Positions 8,413 to 17,007 of a stretch of 56,499 nt of DNA are shown piece by piece; within the stretch, counting starts at the first letter, position 1, and every line of letters starts with the position of its first letter. The position numbers were made by a program, and so were the translations under genes. Under the pieces are notes generated by a model. The model had not been told where the DNA came from, searched no databases, and was given only the letters and a program-made list of their open reading frames with translations. Origin of the DNA: JBFMCC01 sp034435275 (lineage in GTDB: Bacteria > Chloroflexota > Anaerolineae > Anaerolineales > Villigracilaceae); assembly GCA_034435275.1 (NCBI GenBank), contig DAOTXP010000075.1:1-56499 (forward strand). The letters run 5' to 3'.

Positions 8413-9923
8413 AACACGTCGGGAAATTGACAATCTATCCCCTCCTACTCGCCGTATATCCTGCGCTGGCCCTGCTCTCGTTCAATATTGGCGAGGCGCG
8501 GCCGTCGGCGGGCGTCCGCCCCATGCTGGTTTCGCTGGCGGGCGCACTGGCGCTCTGGCTCCTGCTCCGCCTGCTCCTGCGCGACGCGCATCGCGCCGCG
8601 TTCCTGTCCGCGGTTTGGATGATCCTGTTCTTTTCCTACGGGCATGTATTCACATATCTTCAGGATAAAACAATCCTCGGGCTGGATGTTGCACGCATGC
8701 AGGTGCTCGCGCCGCTGTGGGGCGTGATGGCCGCGCTGGCCCTTTTCGCGGCGACCCGGCCGCGGGTCCAGTTTGAGGCGTGGGCTTCGTCGCTGAATCT
8801 GATCACGGCCGCGCTGGTTATCTACCCGCTGGCGCAGGTCGTCTGGCATCAAGTTGAAATCCAGAACATGCAGGACGGCGCGGTCGAGGCGCCCGTCGTT
8901 GTGACGGATGAGCGTCCCGATATTTATTACATCATCCTGGACTCGTACACGCGCGCCGATACGCTGAGCGCGGCGTACGGTTACGACAATTCGGCTTTCC
9001 TCGGCGGGCTGGAGGCGATGGGCTTCGAGGTGGCCGAATGCGGGATGAGCAATTACGTGCGCACGGAACTCTCGATGGCCTCGTCGCTTAACATGACGTA
9101 CCTGACGAGCGACCTCGACCCGCGCATCAACCCAGAAAGCCAGGCGCGCTCGCCGCTGTGGCGGCTGATGCATGACAGCGCCGTGCGCGAATATCTGGAG
9201 GCGCGCGGCTATAAGACGGTGGCCTTCGCAACGGGCTTTCCCTGGTCGGAACTGGACGACGCCGACGTTTACCTGCAACCCGACCCCCTGCGCGGCGGGC
9301 TGACCGAGTTCGAGACGCTCTTCCTGCGCACGACCGCGGCCCGCGTCCTGCAAGACGAGGGGCTGGTCAATTTTCAACAGGCGGAATTCAACCGCTACCG
9401 TCAACGGACCTCCTTCGCACTGGCGACTCTTGAATCCCTGCCGCACATGGACGGGCCGAAGTTTGTCTTCGCGCATCTGCTCATCCCGCATCCGCCTTTC
9501 GTGTTCGACGAGAACGGCGGGAAAGTGGACAGCATGTCCTATTTGAACGAGGAGGGGATTTATCCCGCGAAAGAATATGCCGAGGGATATACGATGCAGT
9601 TGACCTTCATCAATCGTGAGATGATACGCATTGTGGAAGCCTTGATTCGCGAATCAGATGTACCGCCGGTCATCGTCATTCAGGGCGACCACGGGCCGTG
9701 GGTCCAGACGAAGGAACGCCGCCTGACCATCCTGAATGCGTACTACCTGCCCGGCCACGGCAGTGAAATCTATGAGACAATTACCCCGGTCAACACCTTC
9801 CGCATCATTTTCAACGCGTATCTCGATGGAGACTTCGAGTTGTTGGAAGACTACAGTTATTTCTCGCCGGTGCCGAAACAGTACGATTTCACGGAAATTC
9901 CCAATCGTTGTAGGATACGCTGA
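8409..9923 (+). CDS. Membrane protein with alkaline-phosphatase/sulfatase-superfamily domain, paralog 2
   Basis: The protein has 504 residues with the architecture of the 6196 gene product: about five membrane spans in the first ~150 residues, then the catalytic domain. Key positions are Asp in YYIILDSYTRAD (~176), SNYVRT (~214-219) with the shared Thr, HLLIPHPPFVF, and GDHGP (~425). The start overlaps the cytidylyltransferase stop as ATGA, indicating translational coupling. Acting with a CMP-sugar enzyme, it could decorate the glycan with a phospho-alcohol, or it could be a sulfatase. No Cys/Ser-x-Pro-x-Arg type I sulfatase signature is seen, which favours transferase over true sulfatase. 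Confidence 0.7.
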   Translation: MKHVGKLTIYPLLLAVYPALALLSFNIGEARPSAGVRPMLVSLAGALALWLLLRLLLRDAHRAAFLSAVWMILFFSYGHVFTYLQDKTILGLDVARMQVLAPLWGVMAALALFAATRPRVQFEAWASSLNLITAALVIYPLAQVVWHQVEIQNMQDGAVEAPVVVTDERPDIYYIILDSYTRADTLSAAYGYDNSAFLGGLEAMGFEVAECGMSNYVRTELSMASSLNMTYLTSDLDPRINPESQARSPLWRLMHDSAVREYLEARGYKTVAFATGFPWSELDDADVYLQPDPLRGGLTEFETLFLRTTAARVLQDEGLVNFQQAEFNRYRQRTSFALATLESLPHMDGPKFVFAHLLIPHPPFVFDENGGKVDSMSYLNEEGIYPAKEYAEGYTMQLTFINREMIRIVEALIRESDVPPVIVIQGDHGPWVQTKERRLTILNAYYLPGHGSEIYETITPVNTFRIIFNAYLDGDFELLEDYSYFSPVPKQYDFTEIPNRCRIR

Positions 9924-9963
9924 TTTTCAGGTTGCGAGATGCAATTCATCGAAAAGGGAACCC

Positions 9964-11499
9964 ATGCCTTTTAAATCCATAAACGTTGCACAACTGCCCA
10001 TTTACCCGATCCTGTTCAGCATGTACCCGGTGGTGGCCTTGCTGGGAGTCAATATCAGCGAAGTAGAGGCCTCGGTGGTCTGGCGTCCCCTGCTCGTGCT
10101 GGCGGGCGCGGCGCTGGTATGCATGTTCCTGCTGAGACTGTTCCTGCGCGACTGGCAGCGCGCCGCCCTGGCTGCGTCCCTGCTGGCCTTATTGTTTTTC
10201 ACGTATGGCCGCGCGTATGAAGTCGTCAAAAATCAAACGCTTGGCGGGTTCATTGTGGGCCGCCATCGTTATTTGCTGGTGATGTGGATCCTCCTGGCTG
10301 CGCTGGCGGTGTGGTGGGCGTGGAAGAAGGTCAAGAGGCCGCAGACATTCACGTCTACACTAAATCTGATTTCCGTCTTTCTGCTTATTTATCCCAGTTA
10401 TCAGGCGATTTCCTATACCGTTCGCGAGGCGCAGACCGCTCGTCAGGCTGCCGCGCAGGACCCCGGCAGCGAACGCGCCGACCTGCCGCTGGGCTACGCG
10501 CCCGACATCTATTACATCATCCTGGATGCCTACGGCCGCGCCGATGTGCTGGAGGAGATGTTCGGTTATGACAACATTCCATTCTTGAACGATTTGGAGG
10601 AAATGGGATTCTATGTAGCCGATTGCGGTCAGAGCAATTACGGGCAGACCATGCTCTCGCTGACCTCCTCGCTCAACATGAACTACCTCGATACATTGAC
10701 CGATCAACTGGATCCAAATGGCGACAACCGCGCCCCTCTGCGCGCCCTCGGCAAACACAACGCGGTGCGCGCCTTCCTGGAGGCGCAGGGGTACAAGACC
10801 GTCTCTTTCGCCACCAACTTCCCGGTCTCCGAGTGGAAGGACGCGGATTATTTCCTTTCTCCGCCGCCGCAGGGGATGAATGAGTTCGAGATCATGCTGG
10901 CGCAGACCTCGGTCGCGCGCGCGCCGATGGACATGGTCTCCGAGACACCCGAACAGCGCACCGGCGAATGGTATCGCCGCCGCACGCTGTTTACTCTCCA
11001 GCAACTGGAAGAGGTCGTGCCGAATCTGTCGGGGCCGAAGTTTGTCTTTGCACATCTGGTCATCCCCCATCATCCGTTCGTCTTTGGCCCGAACGGCGAG
11101 GAGGTGCGCGAGTCGGTCTCGGATGTGGCGCGCGTCCCCGATTTCCCGGTCTACCTGCAGGGCTATTCCGACCACGTCACTTACATCAACAAACGGATGG
11201 AGGAAATCGTTCGTGTTATTCTGGAGATGTCACCCTATCCGCCCCTCATCATCATTCAGGGCGACCATGGTCCCGCCCCATTCGATGTGATTGAGCGCCG
11301 CATGAAGATTCTGAATGTCTATTATTTGCCCGGCGCGGACGAAGACTTGTACGCAACCATCACGCCGGTCAACTCCTTCCGCGTTATATTCAATCACTAC
11401 TTCGGCCAGGCGTACGAAATGCTGGACGACATTTCCTTCTATTCCGCCTACGATATCCCGTACAATTACACTATCGTCCCGAACACCTGTGGAAACTGA
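9964..11499 (+). CDS. Membrane protein with alkaline-phosphatase/sulfatase-superfamily domain, paralog 3
   Basis: The protein has 511 residues. The reading frame extends upstream to 9736 over the previous gene, but ATG 9964 aligns with the paralogs and begins the first membrane segment. Conserved sites are YYIILDAYGRAD (~180-191), SNYGQT (~224-229), HLVIPHHPFVF and GDHGP (~432). TAGGAT at 9911-9916 could be a -10 element. Three adjacent copies that kept the same active-site positions but diverged widely elsewhere suggest specialised substrates rather than recent duplication. Confidence 0.7.
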   Translation: MPFKSINVAQLPIYPILFSMYPVVALLGVNISEVEASVVWRPLLVLAGAALVCMFLLRLFLRDWQRAALAASLLALLFFTYGRAYEVVKNQTLGGFIVGRHRYLLVMWILLAALAVWWAWKKVKRPQTFTSTLNLISVFLLIYPSYQAISYTVREAQTARQAAAQDPGSERADLPLGYAPDIYYIILDAYGRADVLEEMFGYDNIPFLNDLEEMGFYVADCGQSNYGQTMLSLTSSLNMNYLDTLTDQLDPNGDNRAPLRALGKHNAVRAFLEAQGYKTVSFATNFPVSEWKDADYFLSPPPQGMNEFEIMLAQTSVARAPMDMVSETPEQRTGEWYRRRTLFTLQQLEEVVPNLSGPKFVFAHLVIPHHPFVFGPNGEEVRESVSDVARVPDFPVYLQGYSDHVTYINKRMEEIVRVILEMSPYPPLIIIQGDHGPAPFDVIERRMKILNVYYLPGADEDLYATITPVNSFRVIFNHYFGQAYEMLDDISFYSAYDIPYNYTIVPNTCGN

Positions 11500-11502
11500 G
11501 CC

Positions 11503-12462
11503 ATGCCCACCGTCCTGTTGACCGCCCCGTACATGCTGCCGTTCCTTGACCGCTTCAAGCCGGTCTTCGAGAAATATGACCTCGAACTGATTACCCCCGA
11601 AGTCACGGAGCGCATGGAGGAGGCTGACCTGCTCCAATACGCCGGTCGATTCGATGGCGCGATTTGCGGAGACGACCGTTACACGGCGCGCGTGCTGGAG
11701 GCCTGCGCGCCGCGTCTGAAAGTCATCTCGAAGTGGGGGACGGGTGTCGATTCCATCGACGCCGAGGCCTGTTCCCGTTTGAACATCCGCCTCTGCCGAA
11801 CGCCGAATGCCTTCACCGATGCCGTGGCGGACACGGTACTCGGCTACCTGCTCGCCTTTGCCCGCCGCGGTCCGTGGATGGACCGGGAGATGAAAGACGG
11901 CAGGTGGGCGAAACTGCCGGGCAGGGCCCTGCACGAATGCACGCTGGGCATCATCGGCGTGGGCAACATCGGCAAAGCGGTGACGCGCCGCGCGCGTGCC
12001 TTTGGAATGCAGGTACTTGGCAACGACATCATCGAGATCGATCCCGCCTTTATTACCGGATCGGGAATCGAGATGACGAATCTCGACACTCTATTATCGA
12101 ATTCCGATTTCGTCTCGCTCAACTGCGACCTCAATCCCACGTCATTTCATCTGATGAACTCGGATACGTTTGCGCGGATGAAGCCGTCGGCCGTGCTGAT
12201 CAACACGGCGCGCGGCGCAGTTGTCGAGGAACAGGCATTGGTCGCGGCCCTGCAGACGAAGCGCATCGCAGGCGCCGCGCTGGACGTGTTCGAGTCCGAG
12301 CCGCTGCCAGGGGATAGTCCCTTGCTGAAAATGGACAACGTCCTGCTTGCGCCGCACAACGCCAATTCCAGTCCCGCCGCGTGGGAACGCGTGCATTGGA
12401 ACACCATCCGCAATCTGCTGGACGGGCTGGGCATCCCTCACGGCGATTTGAATGTCGGTTAA
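11503..12462 (+). CDS. D-isomer-specific 2-hydroxyacid dehydrogenase (phosphoglycerate dehydrogenase-like)
   Basis: The protein has 319 residues. The NAD-binding fingerprint GIIGVGNIG lies at ~147-155 within a Rossmann domain. The catalytic triad of the family is visible as Arg in NTARGAVV (~235), Glu in the FESEP region and His in APHN (~284). The ACT domain of biosynthetic SerA is absent, so it may form or reduce a 2-keto/2-hydroxy acid for glycan substitution rather than make serine. It follows paralog 3 by 3 bases and overlaps the next gene by 11 bases. Confidence 0.85.
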   Translation: MPTVLLTAPYMLPFLDRFKPVFEKYDLELITPEVTERMEEADLLQYAGRFDGAICGDDRYTARVLEACAPRLKVISKWGTGVDSIDAEACSRLNIRLCRTPNAFTDAVADTVLGYLLAFARRGPWMDREMKDGRWAKLPGRALHECTLGIIGVGNIGKAVTRRARAFGMQVLGNDIIEIDPAFITGSGIEMTNLDTLLSNSDFVSLNCDLNPTSFHLMNSDTFARMKPSAVLINTARGAVVEEQALVAALQTKRIAGAALDVFESEPLPGDSPLLKMDNVLLAPHNANSSPAAWERVHWNTIRNLLDGLGIPHGDLNVG

Positions 12463-13933
12463 GCGCGACGCGCTCTTTCTGCTGCTCCTGTTTCTGGCGG
12501 CGGCCGCGCTGTATTCCACCGTTGCGCCATATACCTTTCCCTTTCCCGACCGCGATCAGGGGGTATACACCTACCTCGCGGAACACATGTTGCAAGGGCA
12601 GATTCCGTACCGTGACCTGTGGGATCACAAGGGTCCGCTCATCTATTTGATCTACGTGCTGGGATTGTCGATTCATCCCGTTTATGGTGTCTGGCTGGTG
12701 GGATTTGTTGCGCTCTGGCTGGCGGTTTTCCTGAGTTATCGGCTGGTGCAGGAGGTTTTTGAATCGAACACGTCGTTGCTGGTCACCGCGTTGTGGCTGG
12801 CGAGTCTTCTGGCGGTCATTGACGGCGGTGGCACGGTGGAGTTTTTCAACCTGCCGCTCCAGTTCGCCGCACTGTTTGCAGTTCAGCGGCTTTTTCAGAC
12901 AGGTAGAACCAAATATGCGATTCTGATTGGCGCGGGCACGGGATTGTCCTTCCTCCTGCGGCCAAACGGGATCGCGATTGGGATTGCCATCGTCATCTTT
13001 CTTGTTTACCGCGTTCTCACCCAACGCGACCCCTTCTCGCGCTGGGCGCTGCCTGCCTTATGGATGTCCGCGGGCGGATTGCTGGTTCTCCTGCCTGTGT
13101 TCATCTGGCTTTCGGTCAACGGCGCGCTGGACGAATTCTTCGACATCGTTTTTCGTTACAACGCGCTTTATTCGCAGATGGCGCGCCTCAAAGGGCTGGC
13201 GATTCTCGTCGGTGCGGGATATGTCCCTGTGCTGGTAGCCTCGGCGTTCGCGGGTGCAATGGCGGCGGCGCGCGGCAAGTCGGTGACCGACGCGCAAAAA
13301 TTCTGGGGCGGTTTCCTTCTGCTGGCCGCGGCGCTCGAAATTATGCTGTCCACGCTCTCCGGGCGCGTCTATCGTCATTATTTCGTTTCCTGGCTTCCTG
13401 TGTTGGGAATGCTGGCCGCGCCAGCGATGTCTCTCCTCGAGCAGGCCTGGCGCGGCCGCGGCGCGCGGCTCGTGCAGGCCGTCAGCCTGGCGGTGCTGAT
13501 TTGGATCGCGGCCCAGGCGCGGGTCCCGCGCGAACCGCTTGCGGTCCCGCCGCGCCGCGACGACGCGGTCGTCCGCTACGTGCTGGAGAACACGTCCGAA
13601 TCGGATTTCGTCTGGTTCTGGGGGAACGAAGTCAAATATAATGTGTGGACGGGGCGGGACGTGCCGACGCGCCTGCCGTACGCGTATCCGCTCGGCACGC
13701 CGGGCTATGCGACGGAGGAACTGGCCGCATCCATCCTTGACGTGTTGCGGGCGCGCCGCCCGATGATCGTGGACGCCACCCCCGGCGATCCCCTGCTCCC
13801 CGCGCTCACCGACGCGGCCTGGGAGGCGGACGCGGTCGTCTGGCCGCTGGTGCGCTTCATCCGCGAGAACTACGAGTTGACCGGGAGTATCGGGCCGAAC
13901 AAATGGCTTGTGTGGACCTATAAAGGGCAATGA
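12452..13933 (+). CDS. GT39-type membrane glycosyltransferase (ArnT/PMT-like)
   Basis: The protein has 493 residues with about ten membrane spans. The first periplasmic loop carries FPDRDQGVYTYLAE (~32-46), including the conserved acidic residue of the GT39/ArnT family, then YRDLWDHKGP. Such enzymes use polyprenyl-phosphate-linked sugars and act at the outer face of the membrane. It overlaps the dehydrogenase gene by 11 bases. The soluble C-terminal region (~360-490) is typical in size. The acceptor, lipid or polysaccharide, is unknown. Confidence 0.8.
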   Translation: MSVKRDALFLLLLFLAAAALYSTVAPYTFPFPDRDQGVYTYLAEHMLQGQIPYRDLWDHKGPLIYLIYVLGLSIHPVYGVWLVGFVALWLAVFLSYRLVQEVFESNTSLLVTALWLASLLAVIDGGGTVEFFNLPLQFAALFAVQRLFQTGRTKYAILIGAGTGLSFLLRPNGIAIGIAIVIFLVYRVLTQRDPFSRWALPALWMSAGGLLVLLPVFIWLSVNGALDEFFDIVFRYNALYSQMARLKGLAILVGAGYVPVLVASAFAGAMAAARGKSVTDAQKFWGGFLLLAAALEIMLSTLSGRVYRHYFVSWLPVLGMLAAPAMSLLEQAWRGRGARLVQAVSLAVLIWIAAQARVPREPLAVPPRRDDAVVRYVLENTSESDFVWFWGNEVKYNVWTGRDVPTRLPYAYPLGTPGYATEELAASILDVLRARRPMIVDATPGDPLLPALTDAAWEADAVVWPLVRFIRENYELTGSIGPNKWLVWTYKGQ

Positions 13934-13934
13934 C

Positions 13935-14696
13935 ATGACAGAACCAAAAACTGTGTTGATCACCGGCGCCGGAGGCGGCATCGGCCGCGCCTGCATCCAT
14001 CACTTTGCTGAGAGAGGCTGGCGCGTGATCGGGGTGGATCGCGCCGACTTCGGCGATGACTTTCCGAAGAACGGACGCTTCATCAAGGCCGATATTTCTC
14101 ATCCCGAGTCGGCCGAGCAGATTTTCCAGCAGGCGCGCGGCTTTCATCCCACGCTGAATGTGCTGGTCAACAATGCCGCGGTTCAGGTTGCCAAACCGCT
14201 GGTGGAGACCAGCGTCGAGGAGTGGGACGCGGTGATGGCATCGAATCTGCGCTCGGTGTTCCTGTTCGTGAAACTGGCGCATCCGTTGATGAAGGCCGCG
14301 GGCGGCGGCGCGATCGTCAACGTGTCGTCCGTGCACGCCATCCAGACCTCGGCCAATATCGCCGCGTACGCCGCCTCCAAGGGCGGACTGCTGGCCCTGA
14401 CGCGCGCCATGGCCATCGAGTTCGCGCCTGATGACATCCGCGTCAACGCCATCCTGCCTGGCGCGGTGGACACGCCCATGCTGCGCGCCGGCCTTGGCCG
14501 CGGGCATGTCGGCCATGGAGATATGCAGGAACGGCTGGACAATCTGGCGCGCAAGACGGTCAGCGGGAAGGTGGGTCGTCCCGAAGAGATCGCCCGCGCC
14601 ATCTACTTCCTCGCCGATGACGAGCAGTCGTCCTTTATGACGGGCCAGGCGCTGGTGGTGGATGGCGGCGCGACGGCGAGGTTGAGCACGGAATGA
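13935..14696 (+). CDS. Short-chain dehydrogenase/reductase (SDR)
   Basis: The protein has 253 residues, a classical SDR size. TGAGGGIG (10-17) is the NAD(P)-binding motif and NNAA (~79-82) stabilises the central sheet. The catalytic Ser (VSSVHA, ~128), Tyr (AAYAASKGG, ~145) and Lys (~149) are intact, and ending VDGGA is typical. ATG 13935 is used because earlier in-frame codons lie inside the previous gene. It is likely a sugar or lipid-precursor reductase for the locus. Its stop overlaps the next start by 4 bases. Confidence 0.85.
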   Translation: MTEPKTVLITGAGGGIGRACIHHFAERGWRVIGVDRADFGDDFPKNGRFIKADISHPESAEQIFQQARGFHPTLNVLVNNAAVQVAKPLVETSVEEWDAVMASNLRSVFLFVKLAHPLMKAAGGGAIVNVSSVHAIQTSANIAAYAASKGGLLALTRAMAIEFAPDDIRVNAILPGAVDTPMLRAGLGRGHVGHGDMQERLDNLARKTVSGKVGRPEEIARAIYFLADDEQSSFMTGQALVVDGGATARLSTE

Positions 14697-15070
14697 ACAA
14701 GAGAATAGCAAAAGCACTCAACACAAAATTGATAGTGGCTCGGGCCCTCTTCTTCGTCAACACCCTCATCTGGCTGGGACTTGCCTCCTATGTCCTTTAT
14801 GATATGGCCGTTATCAACACCAATCGCCTCTCTGCCATCCTCGTCGGAGTCTTCATGCTGGGTAACGCGGCCATGATGCTCGTCAGCGGGATCACGCTCG
14901 GCAAGCGGCAAACGTGGACGTATTACTTTGTCATCCTCGTCCTTGTCGTGAACATCCTTTTGACCTTCACGGACCAGTTCGGTTTTTGGGATCTGCTGAC
15001 TTTGATCATTGATCTTATTCTGTTCGGCATCCTTCTCTCGATCCGCAAGCCCTATCTTTCCAACTCATGA
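14693..15070 (+). CDS. Small four-helix membrane protein, function unknown
   Basis: The protein has 125 residues with four strongly hydrophobic segments (about 13-35, 44-63, 75-94 and 97-116), a basic N-terminus and a basic, Ser-rich tail. No family motif is recognised. It overlaps both neighbours by 4 bases (ATGA at each end), so it is translated with the polysaccharide genes and may be an accessory membrane component. Confidence 0.65.
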   Translation: MNKRIAKALNTKLIVARALFFVNTLIWLGLASYVLYDMAVINTNRLSAILVGVFMLGNAAMMLVSGITLGKRQTWTYYFVILVLVVNILLTFTDQFGFWDLLTLIIDLILFGILLSIRKPYLSNS

Positions 15071-15933
15071 AACAGACCCTCAAATCCGCCGTCCCCGCCC
15101 CGGCCTGGAACTTCCTGCGCGAGACCTATCAGAGCCTGCGCCGCGTCCCTGAACTGCCTGCCGCGTACCTGCATCCCTGGCGGCGGGAGAGCATCCGTCG
15201 CCTCGCGGGGTTGAAGGACATCCACAAAGGCAGGCGCGCCTTCGTCATTGCCAACGGACCGAGTCTCAAACAGACCGACCTCTCGAAACTGCGAAATGAA
15301 TTTACCTTCGGGATGAACCGCATCTACCTGATGTTTCCCGAACTAGGCTTCTCTACCACCTATCTGACTGTGGTCAACGACCTCGTCATCGAGCAGACCG
15401 TCAACGACCTTCTTGCCCTCGAAATCCCGAAATTCCTCTCATGGCGATCTCGTCATCACTTTGCCAACCTTCAACCCTTCGATCCTTCGACAAGCTCAGG
15501 ACACCGCTTCGCTCAGGGTAAACCTTCAACTTTCAACCTTCCAACCTTCTTATACACCACCTACCAAAGCCCCAAGTTCTCCACCGATGTCCGCGGCCGC
15601 GTGTGGGAGGGCGCGACCGTCACCAACGTGACCCTGCAACTGGCCTTCCACATGGGCTTTCAGCAGGTCATCCTCATCGGCGTGGATCACAATTACACTG
15701 CCACGGGCAAGCCGAACACGACGGTCGTTTCGCAGGGCGACGACCCGAATCACTTCTCGCCCGCCTATTTTGGCAAGGGCTTCCGCTGGCAGCTGCCCGA
15801 TCTCGAGACATCCGAGATGGGTTATCGCATGGCGCGCAAAGCCTACGAAGACGCGGGCCGCGAAGTCCTTGACGCCACCCTCGGCGGCAAACTGACCATC
15901 TTCCGCAAAGTGGACTACGACTCGCTATTTTAG
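15067..15933 (+). CDS. DUF115 / MptE-like (Maf-like) protein with an in-frame repeat insertion
   Basis: The protein has 288 residues. RAFVIANGPSL (~57-67) is the G-x-G/N-G-P-S-L nucleotide-binding motif of the 6-hydroxymethylpterin-diphosphokinase MptE-like family, to which Maf glycosyltransferases of flagellar nonulosonic acids belong. GMNRIY and VVND follow as expected. Residues ~137-160 are low-complexity (Ser/Thr/Phe-rich) and are encoded by dispersed repeats (15473-15550), forming an in-frame insertion. With a CMP-sugar synthetase in the same locus, a CMP-nonulosonate transferase role is plausible but unproven. Confidence 0.65.
   Translation: MKQTLKSAVPAPAWNFLRETYQSLRRVPELPAAYLHPWRRESIRRLAGLKDIHKGRRAFVIANGPSLKQTDLSKLRNEFTFGMNRIYLMFPELGFSTTYLTVVNDLVIEQTVNDLLALEIPKFLSWRSRHHFANLQPFDPSTSSGHRFAQGKPSTFNLPTFLYTTYQSPKFSTDVRGRVWEGATVTNVTLQLAFHMGFQQVILIGVDHNYTATGKPNTTVVSQGDDPNHFSPAYFGKGFRWQLPDLETSEMGYRMARKAYEDAGREVLDATLGGKLTIFRKVDYDSLF
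15473..15550 (+). repeat. Compound dispersed repeat translated inside the DUF115 gene
   Basis: It contains CCTTCGACAAGCTCAGG (15484-15500), then CGCTTCGCTCAGGG (15505-15518), which is inverted relative to 4590-4603. It is flanked by CAACCTT/CAACTTT-type tracts (15473-15478 and 15521-15548). The reading frame is kept. Confidence 0.7.
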
Positions 15934-15941
15934 ATTTACGA

Positions 15942-16937
15942 TTGATTTCTACTTCTCGACTGTCATCTGCCAACCGTCAACTACCCGTCTTCAACTTGAA
16001 ACAACCTCTCGTCTCGATTATCACCCCCTCCTTCAACCAGGCACGCTATCTCGAAGCGACCATTCAATCCGTGCTTGGACAGGATGGTCCGCGCCTCGAA
16101 TACATCGTCGTGGACGGCGCGTCCACGGATGGCAGTGTGGACATTATCGAGAAGTATGCGGACCGCCTCGCGTATTGGGTCTCCGAAAAGGATTCAGGCC
16201 AGGCCGATGCCATCAACAAGGGCATGGCGCGCGCAAAAGGCGAGATTGTGGCTTGGCTCAATTCAGACGACTTCTACCTGCCGGGTGCGGTCAGCGCGGC
16301 AGTGAAAGCCCTCGAGGATCATCCTGATGTCCTCCTTATTTACGCAAACATGCTCGCCGTGGACGAACGCGGCCAGGCCATCAACCAACTCAAATATCGC
16401 CAGTTGACTCTCGAAGATTTGCTTTGCTTCCAGATCATCGGCCAGCCTGCCGTGTTCATGCGCCGCGCCGCCTTCGAAAAAGCGGGCGGACTCGACCTAT
16501 TCTTTCACTTCCTGCTCGATCATCATCTGTGGATTCGCATCGCCGCGCAGGGACGCGTCCTGCATGTTCCGCAGACCTGGGCCGCGGCGCGCTACCACGC
16601 CGAGGCCAAGAACCGCGCCAAAGCCCGCGAGTTTGGACGCGAGGCCTTCCGCATTTTGGATTGGGCTAAAACCCAGCCTGATCTGGCTCCATTCATCGGG
16701 CGCCGCGCCATCGCCTCCGCCCACCGCGTGGACGCGCGCTACCTGCTCGACGGCGGTCAGCCCGCCGCCAGCCTCGCCGCGTGGACGCGCGCCCTGCTCA
16801 TCCATCCGCCGACCGCGCTGGCGCGGCTGAATCTCCCCGCCTCGGCGATGCTGAATCTTGCGGGACTGGGAAGATTGCGCGAGATGGTGTTGAATCAACG
16901 GCAGTCGAAATTTTCAAACACAAAGGACACAAAGTGA
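15942..16937 (+). CDS. Glycosyltransferase family 2 protein (paralog of the 19505 gene)
   Basis: The protein has up to 331 residues. The conserved part starts at VSIITPSFNQARYLEATIQSV and has VVDGASTDGS, SEKDSGQADAINKG and WLNSDD (the metal-binding Asp motif). No ATG is available: TTG 15942 or TTG 15996 must be used, and the first ~18 residues are repeat-like low-complexity sequence, so 15996 may be the functional start. The last residues are also encoded by a repeat that supplies the stop codon. The catalytic region is intact. It probably adds one sugar to the repeat unit. Confidence 0.8.
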   Translation: MISTSRLSSANRQLPVFNLKQPLVSIITPSFNQARYLEATIQSVLGQDGPRLEYIVVDGASTDGSVDIIEKYADRLAYWVSEKDSGQADAINKGMARAKGEIVAWLNSDDFYLPGAVSAAVKALEDHPDVLLIYANMLAVDERGQAINQLKYRQLTLEDLLCFQIIGQPAVFMRRAAFEKAGGLDLFFHFLLDHHLWIRIAAQGRVLHVPQTWAAARYHAEAKNRAKAREFGREAFRILDWAKTQPDLAPFIGRRAIASAHRVDARYLLDGGQPAASLAAWTRALLIHPPTALARLNLPASAMLNLAGLGRLREMVLNQRQSKFSNTKDTK

Positions 16938-16980
16938 CACAAAGGGATTTCCTTTGTGACCTTCGTGTTCTTCGTGGTTA
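16918..16980 (+). repeat. Dispersed repeat forming the 3' end of a GT2 gene and the following gap
   Basis: CACAAAGG (16938-16945) and CCTTTGTG (16951-16958) form a hairpin within tracts resembling AAGGACACAAAG and TTCGTGTTCTTCGTGG. The left part codes for the last residues and stop of the GT2 protein. Confidence 0.65.
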
Positions 16981-16986
16981 ATACGT

Positions 16987-16992
16987 TAAAAT
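16987..16992 (+). promoter_or_regulatory. TAAAAT -10-like box before the second GT39 gene
   Basis: It lies 15 bases upstream of ATG 17008 in the only sizeable gap of this part of the locus, predicting a leader of about 9 bases. No clear -35 is seen. Confidence 0.3.
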
Positions 16993-17007
16993 AGGCGGGC
17001 GATTCTC

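Noticed and set aside
16938..16958. Intrinsic terminator after the GT2 gene
   Set aside because: The 8-bp AT-rich stem has no U-run behind it and belongs to a dispersed repeat.
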